DNA from: Saccharomycopsis fibuligera x Saccharomycopsis cf. fibuligera
Lineage: Eukaryota; Ascomycota; Saccharomycetes; Ascoideales; Saccharomycopsidaceae
DNA: 64,000 nt
Direction: 5' to 3'
NCBI GenBank assembly: GCA_001936135.1
Contig: CP012819.1
Coordinates: 434,001-498,000 of the forward strand
The position numbers were made by a program, and so were the translations under genes. The notes beneath the pieces are model-generated. The model had not been told where the DNA came from and did not search any database. It saw only the letters and a program-made list of their open reading frames with translations. This document shows, piece by piece, positions 29,062 through 41,353 of the stretch; position 1 is the stretch's first letter, and each line of letters begins with the position of its first letter.

Positions 29062-31653
29062 ATGGACATCCCCCAGCCTAGCATATTCAGTCGTTCCGAA
29101 CACCACTATCACCACTCAAGCAATCAAGAGCTCGCCAGCAGTGATTTCAGAACTCCTCGTCACGAGTCGGCGTCAGGACTAACCACTAGTTTCAGTGACT
29201 TGTTCACCAACGTTGCTTCTCACGAAAACACATTTCGAGAAATCTTTGGCTTCGATGCGATTTCCAACCACCAGGAGAACAACAACACAAACACGAATTC
29301 CGGGTTTTCTCTCACAAATGTTTCCAACTCCAACTTGAGCGCTAGTTTTGCCACGAAGACAACCCCACAGATTCACACTGCGCAGCCAGGCATTTTGTCA
29401 AGTTTACCGGTCGACATTTTGAACACTGTGGTGTCCAAAATCACTGACCAAAACGACTTGGTGAATTTAAGCGCCACCTGTTCCACTTTTAACGCTCTTG
29501 TCAACGTTCTGCTTTACAAAAAAATCCAAATTGTTGACTCCGATGTGGTTGTCGATGAAACTAGAGCTAAAAACTACATTACTAATGAGTACACTTATTT
29601 GAAGGTGCACAAATTGAAGCTCTTCATCAGAAGCATAATAAACAATTTCAAAATTTTGGATCACTACGTCAATGAAATCTGCATAATCACCAATAGTGAT
29701 AAGTCCGCCTGTGAATATAACTCCAACCCGTACGAAATCTTATACGATTTGATTTCCAAGTCAGATAACAAGTCTTTGACTTTGCTAAACTTTGATTTTG
29801 CCAACGTCAAGATGTTCAACAATTATTTGAACTTTGTTAAAAACAAGTTTTTCCAAAATAACACCGCGAACTTGTATGAGCAGTTCAATTCTACTCCTTC
29901 GGGAAGCTTTGACACGACAAAAGTGGTGGCTAACAAGTTTGCCAAAAATCTCAAATTTTATCAACTTTTGGATCTCAATGATATTAATTCGTTGCCTTTG
30001 TCAATAGACAAATTATCTTTTTTTAGCATTTACGGCGCCAACTATAATCCATTTCAGGATTTCCAGCCCAACTACAGTGGTATCAGAGCGTTGTACAATT
30101 TGAATTCTCTTTATTTGAATTCGAGTTTGATTACAAACGAGTTTTTCAGTAAAATGGCTGCAATCTTTCAAACAGACAGCTTGGAGAAAGTCAGACTTCA
30201 TACATTGTCAATAACTTACACCCACAACCATGCCAGCAATGGCGTTGTTAATCAAGAAACCAAACTCAACTTTAATGATATTGCTTCCATCTTTGATTTA
30301 AACTACTTGCGAAATTTCGAAGTCAAGGCCAAATGTTCTGCTTTTCAACAATGTAACCATTGCCTTGTTGATTTTTTCCAAAGCTGGAACTCATTTGACG
30401 AAATAATGGAACATGTTGATGTTGGATCGGACTCTGATTTTGGAGGTCCTAGCGATAATTATATTGCAGACTCTGCAGCAGCAGCAGCAGCAGCGGGAAA
30501 TTTGAAAGTTCATTCGCATCAACTATATTCCGTGAACCCAATAGCAGCTAGCTCTTACTGTTACTTTCCAAGTAATTCTCTGGTTAATATTCCTGCTACT
30601 GGACATAAAGATCACAGCAATCTCTACTATCAACAGCATCATCTTCAAAATCCTCAACATCAACATCAACAACAGCAAGACAATCAGCATCTTAGAGCTC
30701 CTAGTGCCCAATTCAGCACTTCACAACCAGATAATAATTTCTTCAATATTGAAAAATTATCGATCATTAAAGTAGAAAATGCGGTACCAGAAACTGCATC
30801 ACCGTCAACTCAAACTCAATATGAGAAAGTTGTTAGTGATTACTTGATGCATTTCCAAAAACTAAAGCACCTTTTCCTCAACATATATGACTTTTCTCCA
30901 CCATCGTATCTCTCTCTATTCAGCGACTTGAACAATATAGAAAACAGACTTGCCTTAACCGACATAAAGAAGCGCAAAATGCAGATGTTTAAAGAGATTC
31001 TTAAGTTGAAAAGTTTGACAACATTAATCATCCCTGATTTTTTTCACAGTTGGAGCCTGTTTCTAGATAACAATTACGAAATCAGTGAGATCAATTATAT
31101 TACCTTCTTGAACAGTTGCACTTGCCAAGAATGTAATAAAGCTAGAGGGATTTTTAAAGCGTATAGCGCAGTCTACCATTCTAGTGGCATCGTCGCTAAT
31201 ATGGATTCCACAAATTACCAACAGGATATAGAAGATGAAGAATGCTTTTTAGAAAACGAACCACTTACGTACTATAACTTTTACTATTTTATCCTCAAGC
31301 AACTACGCAACAGACTCCCATTTAGCGATTACGCCCTTAACTTGACATCTGGGTTAGATTTGCTAAAGTATCCAATCAACGATTTCAATAGCAAGTTTAT
31401 CTATGATTTTATTCCCGTTAGCTCAACTTCGGGAAAATCTTTCGAAGAGTTCAAAACGGAATTTAAGAAAAACTTCAGTTTATTGGTGTCTTTGTTGATT
31501 CATTCAGTGAGAAAAGAATTGAAAATTATTTGCAAGAATCTTGAAAAGTTGCACACTTTGGTGCTTGGTGGTGTGTATTTTCATGTTGAGCGTAAGGAAT
31601 TGGGTAAAGTCACACTAACGGCAATTTATGATGATTACGAAGAAACGTTTTGA
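29062..31653 (+). CDS. F-box protein, probable SCF ubiquitin-ligase adaptor
   Basis: 863 residues. An F-box is visible at about residues 110-160: ILSSLPVDILNTVVSKITDQ followed by NDLVNLSATCSTFNALVNVLLYKKI, which fits the L-P-x-(D/E)-I-L...L-(A/S)-x-(T/V)-C-x-x-(F/W) pattern that binds Skp1. The rest is a long region with irregular leucine-containing segments (LNFDFANVKMFNNYLNFV, LRNFEVKAK) compatible with degenerate leucine-rich repeats, plus two cysteine pairs (FQQCNHCLVDFF and NSCTCQECNKARGIF). Residues ~470-580 are a His/Gln/Ala low-complexity insert. The target is unknown. S. cerevisiae has F-box proteins of similar layout (Das1/Ylr352w type), but I cannot name an orthologue. Confidence 0.75.
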   Translation: MDIPQPSIFSRSEHHYHHSSNQELASSDFRTPRHESASGLTTSFSDLFTNVASHENTFREIFGFDAISNHQENNNTNTNSGFSLTNVSNSNLSASFATKTTPQIHTAQPGILSSLPVDILNTVVSKITDQNDLVNLSATCSTFNALVNVLLYKKIQIVDSDVVVDETRAKNYITNEYTYLKVHKLKLFIRSIINNFKILDHYVNEICIITNSDKSACEYNSNPYEILYDLISKSDNKSLTLLNFDFANVKMFNNYLNFVKNKFFQNNTANLYEQFNSTPSGSFDTTKVVANKFAKNLKFYQLLDLNDINSLPLSIDKLSFFSIYGANYNPFQDFQPNYSGIRALYNLNSLYLNSSLITNEFFSKMAAIFQTDSLEKVRLHTLSITYTHNHASNGVVNQETKLNFNDIASIFDLNYLRNFEVKAKCSAFQQCNHCLVDFFQSWNSFDEIMEHVDVGSDSDFGGPSDNYIADSAAAAAAAGNLKVHSHQLYSVNPIAASSYCYFPSNSLVNIPATGHKDHSNLYYQQHHLQNPQHQHQQQQDNQHLRAPSAQFSTSQPDNNFFNIEKLSIIKVENAVPETASPSTQTQYEKVVSDYLMHFQKLKHLFLNIYDFSPPSYLSLFSDLNNIENRLALTDIKKRKMQMFKEILKLKSLTTLIIPDFFHSWSLFLDNNYEISEINYITFLNSCTCQECNKARGIFKAYSAVYHSSGIVANMDSTNYQQDIEDEECFLENEPLTYYNFYYFILKQLRNRLPFSDYALNLTSGLDLLKYPINDFNSKFIYDFIPVSSTSGKSFEEFKTEFKKNFSLLVSLLIHSVRKELKIICKNLEKLHTLVLGGVYFHVERKELGKVTLTAIYDDYEETF

Positions 31654-32893
31654 GTCTCGAAGAGTTTATACCATTTTTTGTATTTTTAGTTTTTGGAGTT
31701 GAATTTTGCACGTCTGACTTTTGCGCGAATTCCAATAAAAAACAAATGAAATTAAATTAAATTAAATAGAATAAAATAAAATATAATGAAGTGAAATAAT
31801 AAAAAAAAAAAAAAAAAAAAAAGGAAAAAAACACTAAAAAAGAAAAAGAAATAAAAAGGTCGTGCTGATTGCTTTTTTCATTATCCGGGGAAAGGTTTGG
31901 ACTGCTGATTTTTACCGCGTGCTATTCTTGCAAATATTGCAAATATTGATGAACAAAAGATTAAAAACCTAAACATGACAAAACCTGCGTTGCACAAAAT
32001 TCTAGTTAAAAAGTTTTGCATTTTTTAACCACTGCTCTGTTCTTACGTATACATATAAATTTAACTTTAATTGTAACTAATAATGATTGTAAGCTTGGAA
32101 ATATAAGGTGTAAAACGTCCATGTGCAAGCATACAAGATGCGTTGTTTATAATAAACAAAAGCGCATAGACTTCTGCTACAATTTATTAAAAATTGTATT
32201 AATTAATATCAACCTCAAAGTTTTATGAATGGAAATATCAGATAAGCAGGTAATACCGCAAATTGAAAAGAAAGCAATTCGTTGAGCACTGCATTTATTT
32301 ATGGGTATAAAATGCAGGCTCACATACTAACTTTCTATTTTTTTTCACTTCCAAGAATATGCTTGAATGAAACAAAAAGAAACAAAGCCTTTCTTTTCGT
32401 GTCTTTTGGTTGTTGTTTTCTTTTTTTTTTTTTTTTTTTTTTCAAATTTATTTTTTACTACAAAAAGTAAATGCGCATGCATTTGCATCTCAGTGATTGA
32501 TGGAATGCCTCGGTGGAAATTCACATGCATGCAGCTTCATAAGCCAACGATTTGTGGAGTCGACCGATGCATCTAATGCTAGCGAACTGGCTGCGCAGGT
32601 GCACGGTGGCTGAAGCACCGCCATACAAGTTTTGGGTTTCCTATAGCTATTTCAGCTTTTGCGATAAGTATTCTAAATTTCATAATTAACAATTATATGC
32701 AGACACACACTCGTTATGGCTTTTGATTTTGATTTACGCTCGTCCTAATAATTCTTAAAAACTTATTATAAAGTTAAACAAAGCACTTAAAAATACTCAA
32801 ATGTATATATACAATATAAATATGTATTATTAAATAAAAAAGATATAAATTCGTAAACAAAATTAACTCATCCAATAATTAAAAATTTCAAGC
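31654..32893. other. Spacer between convergent F-box gene and aldehyde dehydrogenase
   Basis: AT-rich. (AAATT)n-like direct repeats lie at ~31748-31790, an A run of 22 bases at ~31801-31822, and a T run of about 22 bases near 32421-32442. Frames up to 70 codons only, none conserved. Confidence 0.5.
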
Positions 32894-34387
32894 TTATTTC
32901 TCGATTTGAGTCAAGTCAAGCTTGACACGAACAGCCTTAGTTTCAGTGTAGTTACCCAAAACTTCTGGACCAATTTCTCTACCAACACCTGATTCCTTAT
33001 AACCACCAAACGGAGTAGTCTGGTGGAAGTCATTGTAAGTGTTGATCCAAACGGTACCAGCCTTAATCAACTTAGAAACAGCAAGAGCCTTGTTAACATC
33101 AGTGGTGTGAATACCAGAAGCTAAGCCATAGTTGGTGTTGTTGGCCAACTTGACAACTTCTTGCACAGTGTCAAACTTGGAAACAGTGACAACTGGACCA
33201 AAGATTTCTTCTTTGACAATCTTGTAATCTTCTTTGACATCAGTGAAAATAGTTGGCTTGACGAAATAACCCTTGTTACCAATTCTTTCACCTCCAGAGA
33301 AGAGGGTGGCACCTTCTTTTTTACCAGTTTCAATATAATCCAAAACTGTTTTGAATTGACTACCGTAAGCTTGAGCACCTTGGAAAACACCCTCATCAAA
33401 TGGGTCTCCAACTTTTAATTTTTCAACTTCCTGTTTGAAAATTGGAAGAATCTTGTCATAAATACCAGACTGAATATAAACTCTAGAACCTGCAGAACAA
33501 ACCTCACCACCATTGAAAAAGATACCCTTAATCAAGTTTTGAACTGTCAAATTGATATCAGCATCATCAAACACAATGTTTGGAGACTTACCACCCAACT
33601 CCAAAGTAACCTTTTTCAAACCGTGTTTAGCGGCATTGATTGCAATTCCAATACCAACTTCAGTGGAGCCAGTGAAGGCAATCTTCTTGATCTCAGGGTG
33701 TTCAATAAAGGCGTTACCACACTTGCTACCGGAACCTGGGATGATGTTGATAACCCCAGCAGGAATACCAGCCTTCTTAATCAAAGTAGCTGCGAAAAGT
33801 GCACTCAATGGAGTAGCAGAGGCAGGCTTAAGCAAGACAGTGTTACCAGTGACAACTGCTGGACCGATCTTCCAAGCCCACATCAAGAATGGGAAATTCC
33901 ATGGGATAATTTGTCCCACAACACCAAGTGGTTCTCTTCTAGTGTATGTGAAATGGGTTGGGCCATTGTCAATGGTACGGCCATCAATCTTATCAGCCCA
34001 ACCAGCCATAGATCTGAGACATCTGACAGCAAGTTCAAGATCGGATTTAGAACAGACTAAAGATTTACCATTGTCCAAAGACTCAATCTCAGCAATAAGG
34101 TCTTTATTTTCCTCAATCAAGTCAGCCAAAGTGTAAACATACTTGATTCTCTCAAATGGGTCTCTGGAACCCCAGGATTCAAAAGCTTTGGAAGCAGCTT
34201 CAACGGCAACATTAACATCTTCAGTCTCAGCTTGTTCCACTTCAACAATAACTTCTTCAGTAGAAGGATTGATAGATGCGAACTTCTTGCCAGATTTGGC
34301 AGCAACAAATTCGTTATTGATAAATAAACCAGTTGGTTGCTGGTACTTTTTACCAGTTGGCAAGCTAACTTCTTTGAAAAATGACAT
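32894..34387 (-). CDS. NAD(P)-dependent aldehyde dehydrogenase, cytosolic type
   Basis: 497 residues from the ATG at 34387-34385 ([20 protein letters not shown]); an open extension upstream is Ser/Phe-rich and crosses the TATA box, so it is not coding. It oxidises acetaldehyde and other aldehydes to acids. Family signatures: [18 protein letters not shown], the cofactor fold FTGSTEVG, general base Glu263 in LELGGKSPN, and catalytic Cys297 in [12 protein letters not shown]. The C-terminus [16 protein letters not shown] is typical. No mitochondrial leader, so nearest in type to yeast Ald6 or Candida Ald5/Ald6, which feed cytosolic acetyl-CoA and NADPH. Codon use is biased (GGT, AAG, TTG), suggesting strong expression. 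Confidence 0.95.
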   Translation of the reverse strand: MSFFKEVSLPTGKKYQQPTGLFINNEFVAAKSGKKFASINPSTEEVIVEVEQAETEDVNVAVEAASKAFESWGSRDPFERIKYVYTLADLIEENKDLIAEIESLDNGKSLVCSKSDLELAVRCLRSMAGWADKIDGRTIDNGPTHFTYTRREPLGVVGQIIPWNFPFLMWAWKIGPAVVTGNTVLLKPASATPLSALFAATLIKKAGIPAGVINIIPGSGSKCGNAFIEHPEIKKIAFTGSTEVGIGIAINAAKHGLKKVTLELGGKSPNIVFDDADINLTVQNLIKGIFFNGGEVCSAGSRVYIQSGIYDKILPIFKQEVEKLKVGDPFDEGVFQGAQAYGSQFKTVLDYIETGKKEGATLFSGGERIGNKGYFVKPTIFTDVKEDYKIVKEEIFGPVVTVSKFDTVQEVVKLANNTNYGLASGIHTTDVNKALAVSKLIKAGTVWINTYNDFHQTTPFGGYKESGVGREIGPEVLGNYTETKAVRVKLDLTQIEK

Positions 34388-37300
34388 TATGTGGGTGTTG
34401 TTGATATATAAGTATGGAATAGTGATAGGAAAATAGATTAATAGAATCTGAGCAAAAAAAACAAAAAAAAAGGAAGAGGTAAAAGAAAAAGGGAGATAGA
34501 AAGAGCGGAATCTGAGCAAGGATGAGGATATGGAGCTGTCTATATATACGGAGACCCCACAGGACCGTGGGCAAAGTTCAGACGCATGGCCCAGTGGCAC
34601 TACTTAGTTGCTGCAGCCCTATATGGTTTGCAGTTTGCCGGCCTCCCGGGGATTAGCATAACCATTGCATTGAATGAAACAATTGTTGGGTTTACACTGG
34701 CTATTACGTCTATAGTATATTATTAAACTAAGGTTTATATACTCAGGCTTCGCGGTTGCATTGGAATTGGACTCCGAAAAAATTGATAATAGCGGTTACA
34801 TACGTTTCACAGCAATTCGAGGCCTTTTTTTTTCCCGCAACGTAACTTAACTTGGCTTGACTTGACTCTACCACATTTGCAAAAAGCCATTAAAACTTAC
34901 TACCATTAAATGTTATTATAGAAATTGGATCATTTTTCCATACTTTTGGTGAGTTGCAATTCAACCGTCTTTTCTAATTAACACCTACAGCTCTTAAAAA
35001 TGGCGATGCAACAGTGTACGGCTGAAGTACTTGGAGCAACCACAGTCGCAAGCTTACCAAAATCAGATTACAAATACTAAATACGCAACTGCAATATTAC
35101 AAAAGCCAGTAGGTTTTTTCGGAAAATCGGTGCTAAGGAATTGAAGTAACCTACAAGGCACCCTTACTCGTACCACTGAGCTCAAAAATAGTTATCATCA
35201 TTAATAATCCACCCCCAACCACCAGCCAGCTATAGTTCGCGATCGCTCGCTCTCTATTCACCCATTAATACCGATTTCAATTGACGTGCATGAAAGTGGG
35301 GCACATATGTCGCTTCCGTACGGCCTGGTAACCGCAGCCGTTTGCCCTTAACCCTGCTTATTGCTGTCTGCTGATGCATGTAAATGTATGTTAGCGCTTG
35401 TTTATGTGTGCTAATATTGTTTTTGTGAGATATTTATCGCGACATTGAATGCTTGACGCGGTGTAGTTTTCGAAATCTGGGGTTAAGAAACTGGCATGGG
35501 CAGTGTCTTAAGGAAACGGGATATCGGCACTGCGGCCGTCCGCTTTATTATTTATTTTTCTATTTTTTTTTTTTTTTTTTTTTTTTTTTGGGTTGTTTAA
35601 ACAATTTTTAGTTCGAGTAAGGTGTGAATAAGAACTCTTAGCCTTTGTTTCATGGGGTGAGAATGGTAGATGGGTTAAGGTGCTACAGCACACATGTAGA
35701 TATCCTTTAGAATCGGAGGGCGAACTGAATGGCTGGGCTAAATAACGGCTGTGCTTAGAAATATTACGTAAAGTATAGAGCAATTGCTGAGGCTTTGTGG
35801 AGAAAAGGAAATATATAATAGCTCTCGGAGAAATTGCATAAATTTTATCACCATGGCTGTCTTTTAGCTTAGCAACCCCAGATTTTTCTTAAAGTCTAGT
35901 CAATGTTTGCTTTTGAAGGGAGTTTCTGGGAAAGCTTCCTGGAGTGTTTCTTCCGGTACTGCTTGAGCAATCTAAAAATGTGTGTGTGTGTGTGTGTGTG
36001 CCAGCAGTGCTGACTAAACCTCTCTTCGTGACTTTTCCCAGTGCAAGTATGCAACAAATGTTGTTTGCTTTGCTCCGATGCACCCTCTTGGTCAACCACT
36101 ACACGCGTATTACAATAAATTCGTCGATCGAAAGGCCACTGTAATCAAAAATTACTAGTATAGATCTTTTCTTTATTCGTATAGAAAGGAGGTCCACTAA
36201 GTTAACAATATATTGTAGGTTGTTGAAACAACCAACAAAAAAAGCTCAACAGCAAATTAAAGCAAATCTTTGTAACTCAATCATGCACGGCTGTAACCGT
36301 GTCGTTTTTGCCACCCCACCAAACGAGACAACCCCACATCCCAGCACCAACTGCGCGAATATGTCGTTATGCATAGATGGCACATGGGCATCAGAAACAC
36401 ATCCTTTGGAGCCTGTGCGATTAATTGTAACAACGTTGTTTCCATTTCTCCTAGGATTGATGTGCTTCTTTACTACTTGTTGGAGGAGGCGGTCCAGTAC
36501 AGGTAAAATAAATGCATCTCTTGGAGTTTTAAGCTCAAGTATGGTTAAAAAACAATTGTTGAGCAGTGTGTATTTTTGCTCGAATGGCACCAAGGCGATA
36601 ACTACAACAATATTTGGGGTTTAATTTGGTTAAAAAAATTCAATTGAACAGATTGGCTAGACTTTTGCGTATTAATTCATGCAGCAGACATCTTGGCTTC
36701 CTAGTTATCAATCTTAGTGATTGGACGGCATATCCATGGTTCCGCTGATCGTTATGATGCCATTGATCTTTCACTGGACTTCAATTTTCTCCGGGGCTAC
36801 CATTTACTATTGACACAAAATCTATTTAGCTTAGTTAAAGCTTACAAATGGCAAGAATACATCTGTAACTTCTATTGTTTTTGTTCTGTTTTTTTTCTTA
36901 TTTTCTGGCCTGTACGAAAACTATTTTTGCACTTATCGCCGAGTTTCGGAGTTATAGAGCCAACAAAGTTTTGGTTTGTACGTCGACAAATCCTCAGAGT
37001 TTCAAACTACAATTGTTCTTTCGAGTCTTCGGTTTATGCTCTACAATAAGTCTGGGAAAGATACACAGGAAGCGAAAAATCAAGTCCTTCCGCTTTATAC
37101 ATTTTCGGAAAACCCATCATTATCGAAATCAAGATACGGGAGAATAACAGCAAATAATAAAGAAAAAACATTGAAAAATCAAATGACACGAAGTCAAGTG
37201 CAAGTATAAGCGGGCCATCGGCACCTAAGTATTTTTTATCAAAACACGTGAATCCAACTATTTGAAAAAACAAATAGGACTTGGAGGTAGCCCTTTGTAG

Positions 37301-37853
37301 GGCTAAGTTCGTATGTCTCATAGTTTTGTTCGCCATTGTTTCGGCATACGAATTGATAAGACTTGCCAGCCGAGAAGTAATGTTAACTAACTATAATTTG
37401 GTAAAAATAACAGAAGAGAAATTGGTATCTAAGATACAATTAAAAACAAAATAAAAACAAAGATAAAAATGGTATTTCAAACTAGAGGTGCTAGTTTGCT
37501 TATCCATGGCAGAAGCGTTGCTTCTATAACACTTTAAGTCTCTGAGGATAGTATATATCTATATGCTTATGTTGAAATTTCATCTATCGGCCGCCTGCTT
37601 TCCGCATTCCAGAAGACTGTCATGACATGATTTTTGATTGTCGCAATCCAGACACACTGATGGTGTAGTCCTTTAAAGCTCCTCCACTTTTCACTTGGAC
37701 TACGAGGCTCAACTGGCTCAGTTTGTGACTTTTACCAAAGGACAAAGTGAAGGATTTCCATCATTTTTGTTACTTATGAGCATGAATTATAGTTATTGTA
37801 CTATTGCAGAAATTAATCTTTTGTTGCATTCACTTGGTTCTTGCCAGTGCATG
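34388..37853. other. 3.5-kb gene-poor stretch upstream of the aldehyde dehydrogenase
   Basis: Contains the ALD promoter, a 27-base T run (35563-35589), a (GT)n run (35979-36001) and, at 36246-36624, overlapping open frames on both strands (115 codons minus, ~134 plus) with no recognised family. A minus-strand ATG frame of 100 codons at 37034-37336 has hydrophobic segments but no family signal. An ACGCGT lies at ~36103. I call no gene here. Confidence 0.5.
34541..34548 (-). promoter_or_regulatory. TATA box of the aldehyde dehydrogenase gene
   Basis: TATATATA (read on either strand) about 155 bases before the start codon, within the usual 40-200 base range for yeast TATA elements. Confidence 0.5.
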
Positions 37854-38171
37854 CTACATGATGATGCAGCATGAATTTTGCCCCATTCCAGAATCAGTGC
37901 TGTGGGTATTCTTAGGAATGCTATTGGGTACCTTGCTGCTGTTGTAGTGATATGGATTACTACTTGGTTTTTCTTTATTCTTTGCGGAATCTGCAAGAAA
38001 TGGGTCACTATTTGTTTGAAAATATGTTATTATGTTGTAAGAAGCATTAGAGACGTAAGCGTTATCTTTTTTGAGAAATTCTTTGAGTTTCTCATTTTCA
38101 GCTTCCACCCTTCGCAAGCGAACTAGTTCAAATTTCGCATTTTTCAAGTTTACTGAGTATGTTGGAATCAT
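37854..38171 (-). CDS. STE18: G-protein gamma subunit of the pheromone-response pathway (Ste18-like)
   Basis: 105 residues (yeast Ste18 has 110). An N-terminal amphipathic helix (LKNAKFELVRLRRVEAENEKLKEFL) can form the coiled coil with G-beta. The segment VSNASYNIITYFQTNSDPF aligns with the Ste18 block ASNACLTIINYTSNTKDY as I recall it. The last residues are SCCIIM, a CaaX box (Cys102) with a neighbouring cysteine, exactly as in Ste18 (CCTLM): farnesylation plus palmitoylation would anchor the beta-gamma dimer at the plasma membrane, where it signals to Ste20/Ste5 after receptor activation. It stands alone in about 7 kb of gene-poor DNA. An in-frame stop lies upstream, so the ATG at 38171 is a sensible start, although a short first exon cannot be excluded. 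Confidence 0.82.
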   Translation of the reverse strand: MIPTYSVNLKNAKFELVRLRRVEAENEKLKEFLKKDNAYVSNASYNIITYFQTNSDPFLADSAKNKEKPSSNPYHYNSSKVPNSIPKNTHSTDSGMGQNSCCIIM

Positions 38172-41100
38172 GAATGGGCAGTTGTATTGTAAATGTTAAA
38201 AAACTTTGCTTTGAGAGAGAAATTAAAGTTACATGAAAAAAATTCATTTTTTAGTAAAATGAGAGAGCGAGTGTACAAGGCGTTGAACTTCAAGAATCGG
38301 TGGGTATTAAATATTCGATGAAGCAGTGAGTTAGACAGGCAGCTTCACCGTAGAGCTGTGCGCTCTTGGAATGATGCTTTTACTTAGTACAATTGCGTTT
38401 CTAAACTAAGTTTAGCAAACTTGACAAGAAATATGTTGGCTCAAAAGAATGTCAATTAGTCAGTTTTCGGAATTTTACTAATTTTTTAGTCTTTCACTTT
38501 TTCGACCCTGGTTGAATTGGAAAGGTGCATTCCAGTGTTGAAAATGTCTAAGTCCTAAAAGGCCTAAATGTTTCCAAGGCTAGACATTTTTCTTCATTGC
38601 TAATTTACAAATTTTGACAATATGATTAGGATTTGAAAAGAAAAATCCTTATACCAGTATTCAAGCTTTGCTTCTGTGGTAAACAACCAAAAAAGAAAGA
38701 AGCTGCTCTGTCTTACCTCGCATATCATTCACATATTAGCATTTGAAGGTAACTCCACCAAAGACAATAGCGAAATTTATTATAACAAAGCAAAGGACAT
38801 TTGTGAAATGGGTAAACAGGATTATAGGCTGCATTTTGCTATATTTATTAAACGACTAATTTTACTGATGTTACATGATAATGTCTTTTGGTTACCGGTC
38901 AATTTCAATGATCAGCCATAGTATACACTGTCCCAAAACTGCAAATCGTAACAAGAAAACAAAAAGACCTAATCACAACCCGAACAACGAGAATTGATAA
39001 TATTTTAGTTTTTCTTTCAGGGCTAAGATATAGAATGTATTAGCAAATTACGATTTAAATTAGTACCGTATATTATGATGCTGCACAGATTGAGTGTCCC
39101 CTTTTGGTAAAATCCGAGAGTTGCACAGTACTGTTAGCTGCGTGTAAACTTTACGTTTTCGGTCTGAAATTCTACTAGCTAGTACAGTGCTTTGTGACCG
39201 CTTGTAACACATACATATTAAAATTTTTCTCTTTGTAGGTAATCCAAAAACTACTTTGCTTTCCTTCTTAGTTGCATATATATTATTCACTGACATGTTA
39301 TCTTTCTTTAAAAATTTCTCTACATTTCCACCCTTTCATTTTTTGCTCCCCTTTCCGTCTCCCCTTTCCTGTTCCCCTTTCCTGCCAAAAAAGTAGATTC
39401 TACTCAACATTGCAATTAACAATTTATTATTGATTGTAATTATTACTTCTAATTGTTGCTTCTAATCAATGCTTCCAGTTCATTCATATCTCCCGTTTTA
39501 ACATCCTTATTTTTGCGTTGATTGATAAAACAAATTGATATGTATTGCAGATCATTAGAAAGTCAATTCATGCAGAAGAAGCGTTTTTTATGCCAAACAT
39601 GTCTGATCTGCATCGGAAAAAGTGTAAGTGCAAAACAAAAAAAAAAAAGTTTGTAAAAAAAAAAACTGTGAAAGACTCTGCAGACATAATATTATTAAAC
39701 AACACTGGTAATACAGGATCCCGACAAAAAGCTTTGATACTTGGTGCTAACACAGGTGCCTAATGGTCGCCAGTATTGCACTTACTAGATAATTTGTACT
39801 AAATTTGCTTTACTGTGCTTTATATCACATATTACACGCACATAAGTTGCAAAAAACAATATAACTGTCCCACGTAAACTACAACTAGTAATTTATCGCA
39901 GTACTTTCAAACGAATGTAACTCTCTTCAAACAGCATATCAATTTGAAAAGGTCCCTGCAATTATAAAGACAAATAACTACAAATAAGAAATAAAAAATA
40001 AAAATAAAAATAAAAAAATAAGACCAACACCGTTGCATCGCTCATGTAGCTATCAAACTGTTTTAATTTACTATATCTGACAGCCGATGTTGCTGTTTCT
40101 GTTGCTGTTGTTAGTTTTAATGACATCACCGCCCCAGCATCTGGAAGACCGATTACTGCTTGGTTTATTTAAAGTTGTTCCGCGCTATCCCTTACATTTC
40201 CTAAAACAAGTTTCTATCGAGATCTCAGGACTGCTCAGGCCCAACTTTGGGGCAACTTTCTAGCCCTGTAGATCGATAAATACTGAAATAATCCTAATTG
40301 TAGTCCATGTAGCTCAAGTGCTTCAAACTGATCGGTCAGCTTTCAAAATTGAAGGAATATCAAAGTTTAAATCGCAAAGTTCTAAACTTAAAAAAAATAA
40401 ACGGCATTCTTCCCTGTTCCCGCTATGTTTGATACTTGAGTTGGACTTTTATTGGCTTTGACTGTTTTTGCGGCAAGGTTAGTATGGGGTTTCAACTATG
40501 CCGGGAGGGCGCAAAATTGCGTATCCGTCTCGCGCATCTTCCGCACGGTAGATCACTCCATATACGGGTATTCAGCAGATTGCCAACAGCTTAAGCCGGA
40601 TATAGTCTTTTCAGAATAATAGAGTTTTTGTCAACCACATATTTTTTTTTTTGAGAATCAGAAAATCAAAGCTTGGAAATCCGAAAAAACATAGCTGTTT
40701 ATTTATGTTTATAGCTAGACGGTATAATTGTGAGGATTTCTGCCGAAGACTTTTGCAGACATTAAGGACATTAATCCTTAAACCATGAAATCACAGCATT
40801 TTGCACCTCGACTTATTCATCAACAAGTTTTTGACTTTTATTTTGTTACATTGCTACTATACATATCAGAGAATACCCGCTAAAGTCTCAGTTATTGAGA
40901 AACAAAATAGTACCATAAAAAAAGAAACATGAACAAAAATAAAAAAAATAACAGTAAATTTTTAGTGGGGAAGGAATTGTTTTACAAATTCATCTACAGG
41001 CGTAAATGCAGATATGCATCTTTATCTTAGCAGGAACAAAGCCAAAATAAAATTAAGAAATTCAGACTGTAGCAAATGGAAACAACATGGAGTTAAACTA

Positions 41101-41307
41101 TGCAACAAAAGAAAAAAAAAAAAAGAAAAAAAAAAAAAAGAAAAAAAAAAAAAGAAAAAAATCTAAAATCAGAAATAAAAGTAAAGTCAAGCTGTAAATG
41201 TAGAGCAAAAATGATAATATAACAAATCGAGAAATTGAAAAAAATAAAAAATTATTATGATAAACAAAACCAAAACTTGAAAAAATGATACCACGAACAA
41301 AAGTATA

Positions 41308-41353
<46 letters not shown>

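Noticed and set aside
34388-34600. N-terminal extension of the aldehyde dehydrogenase frame
   Set aside because: Crosses the TATA box, has no conserved sequence, and the family start MSFF...KEVSLP lies at 34387.
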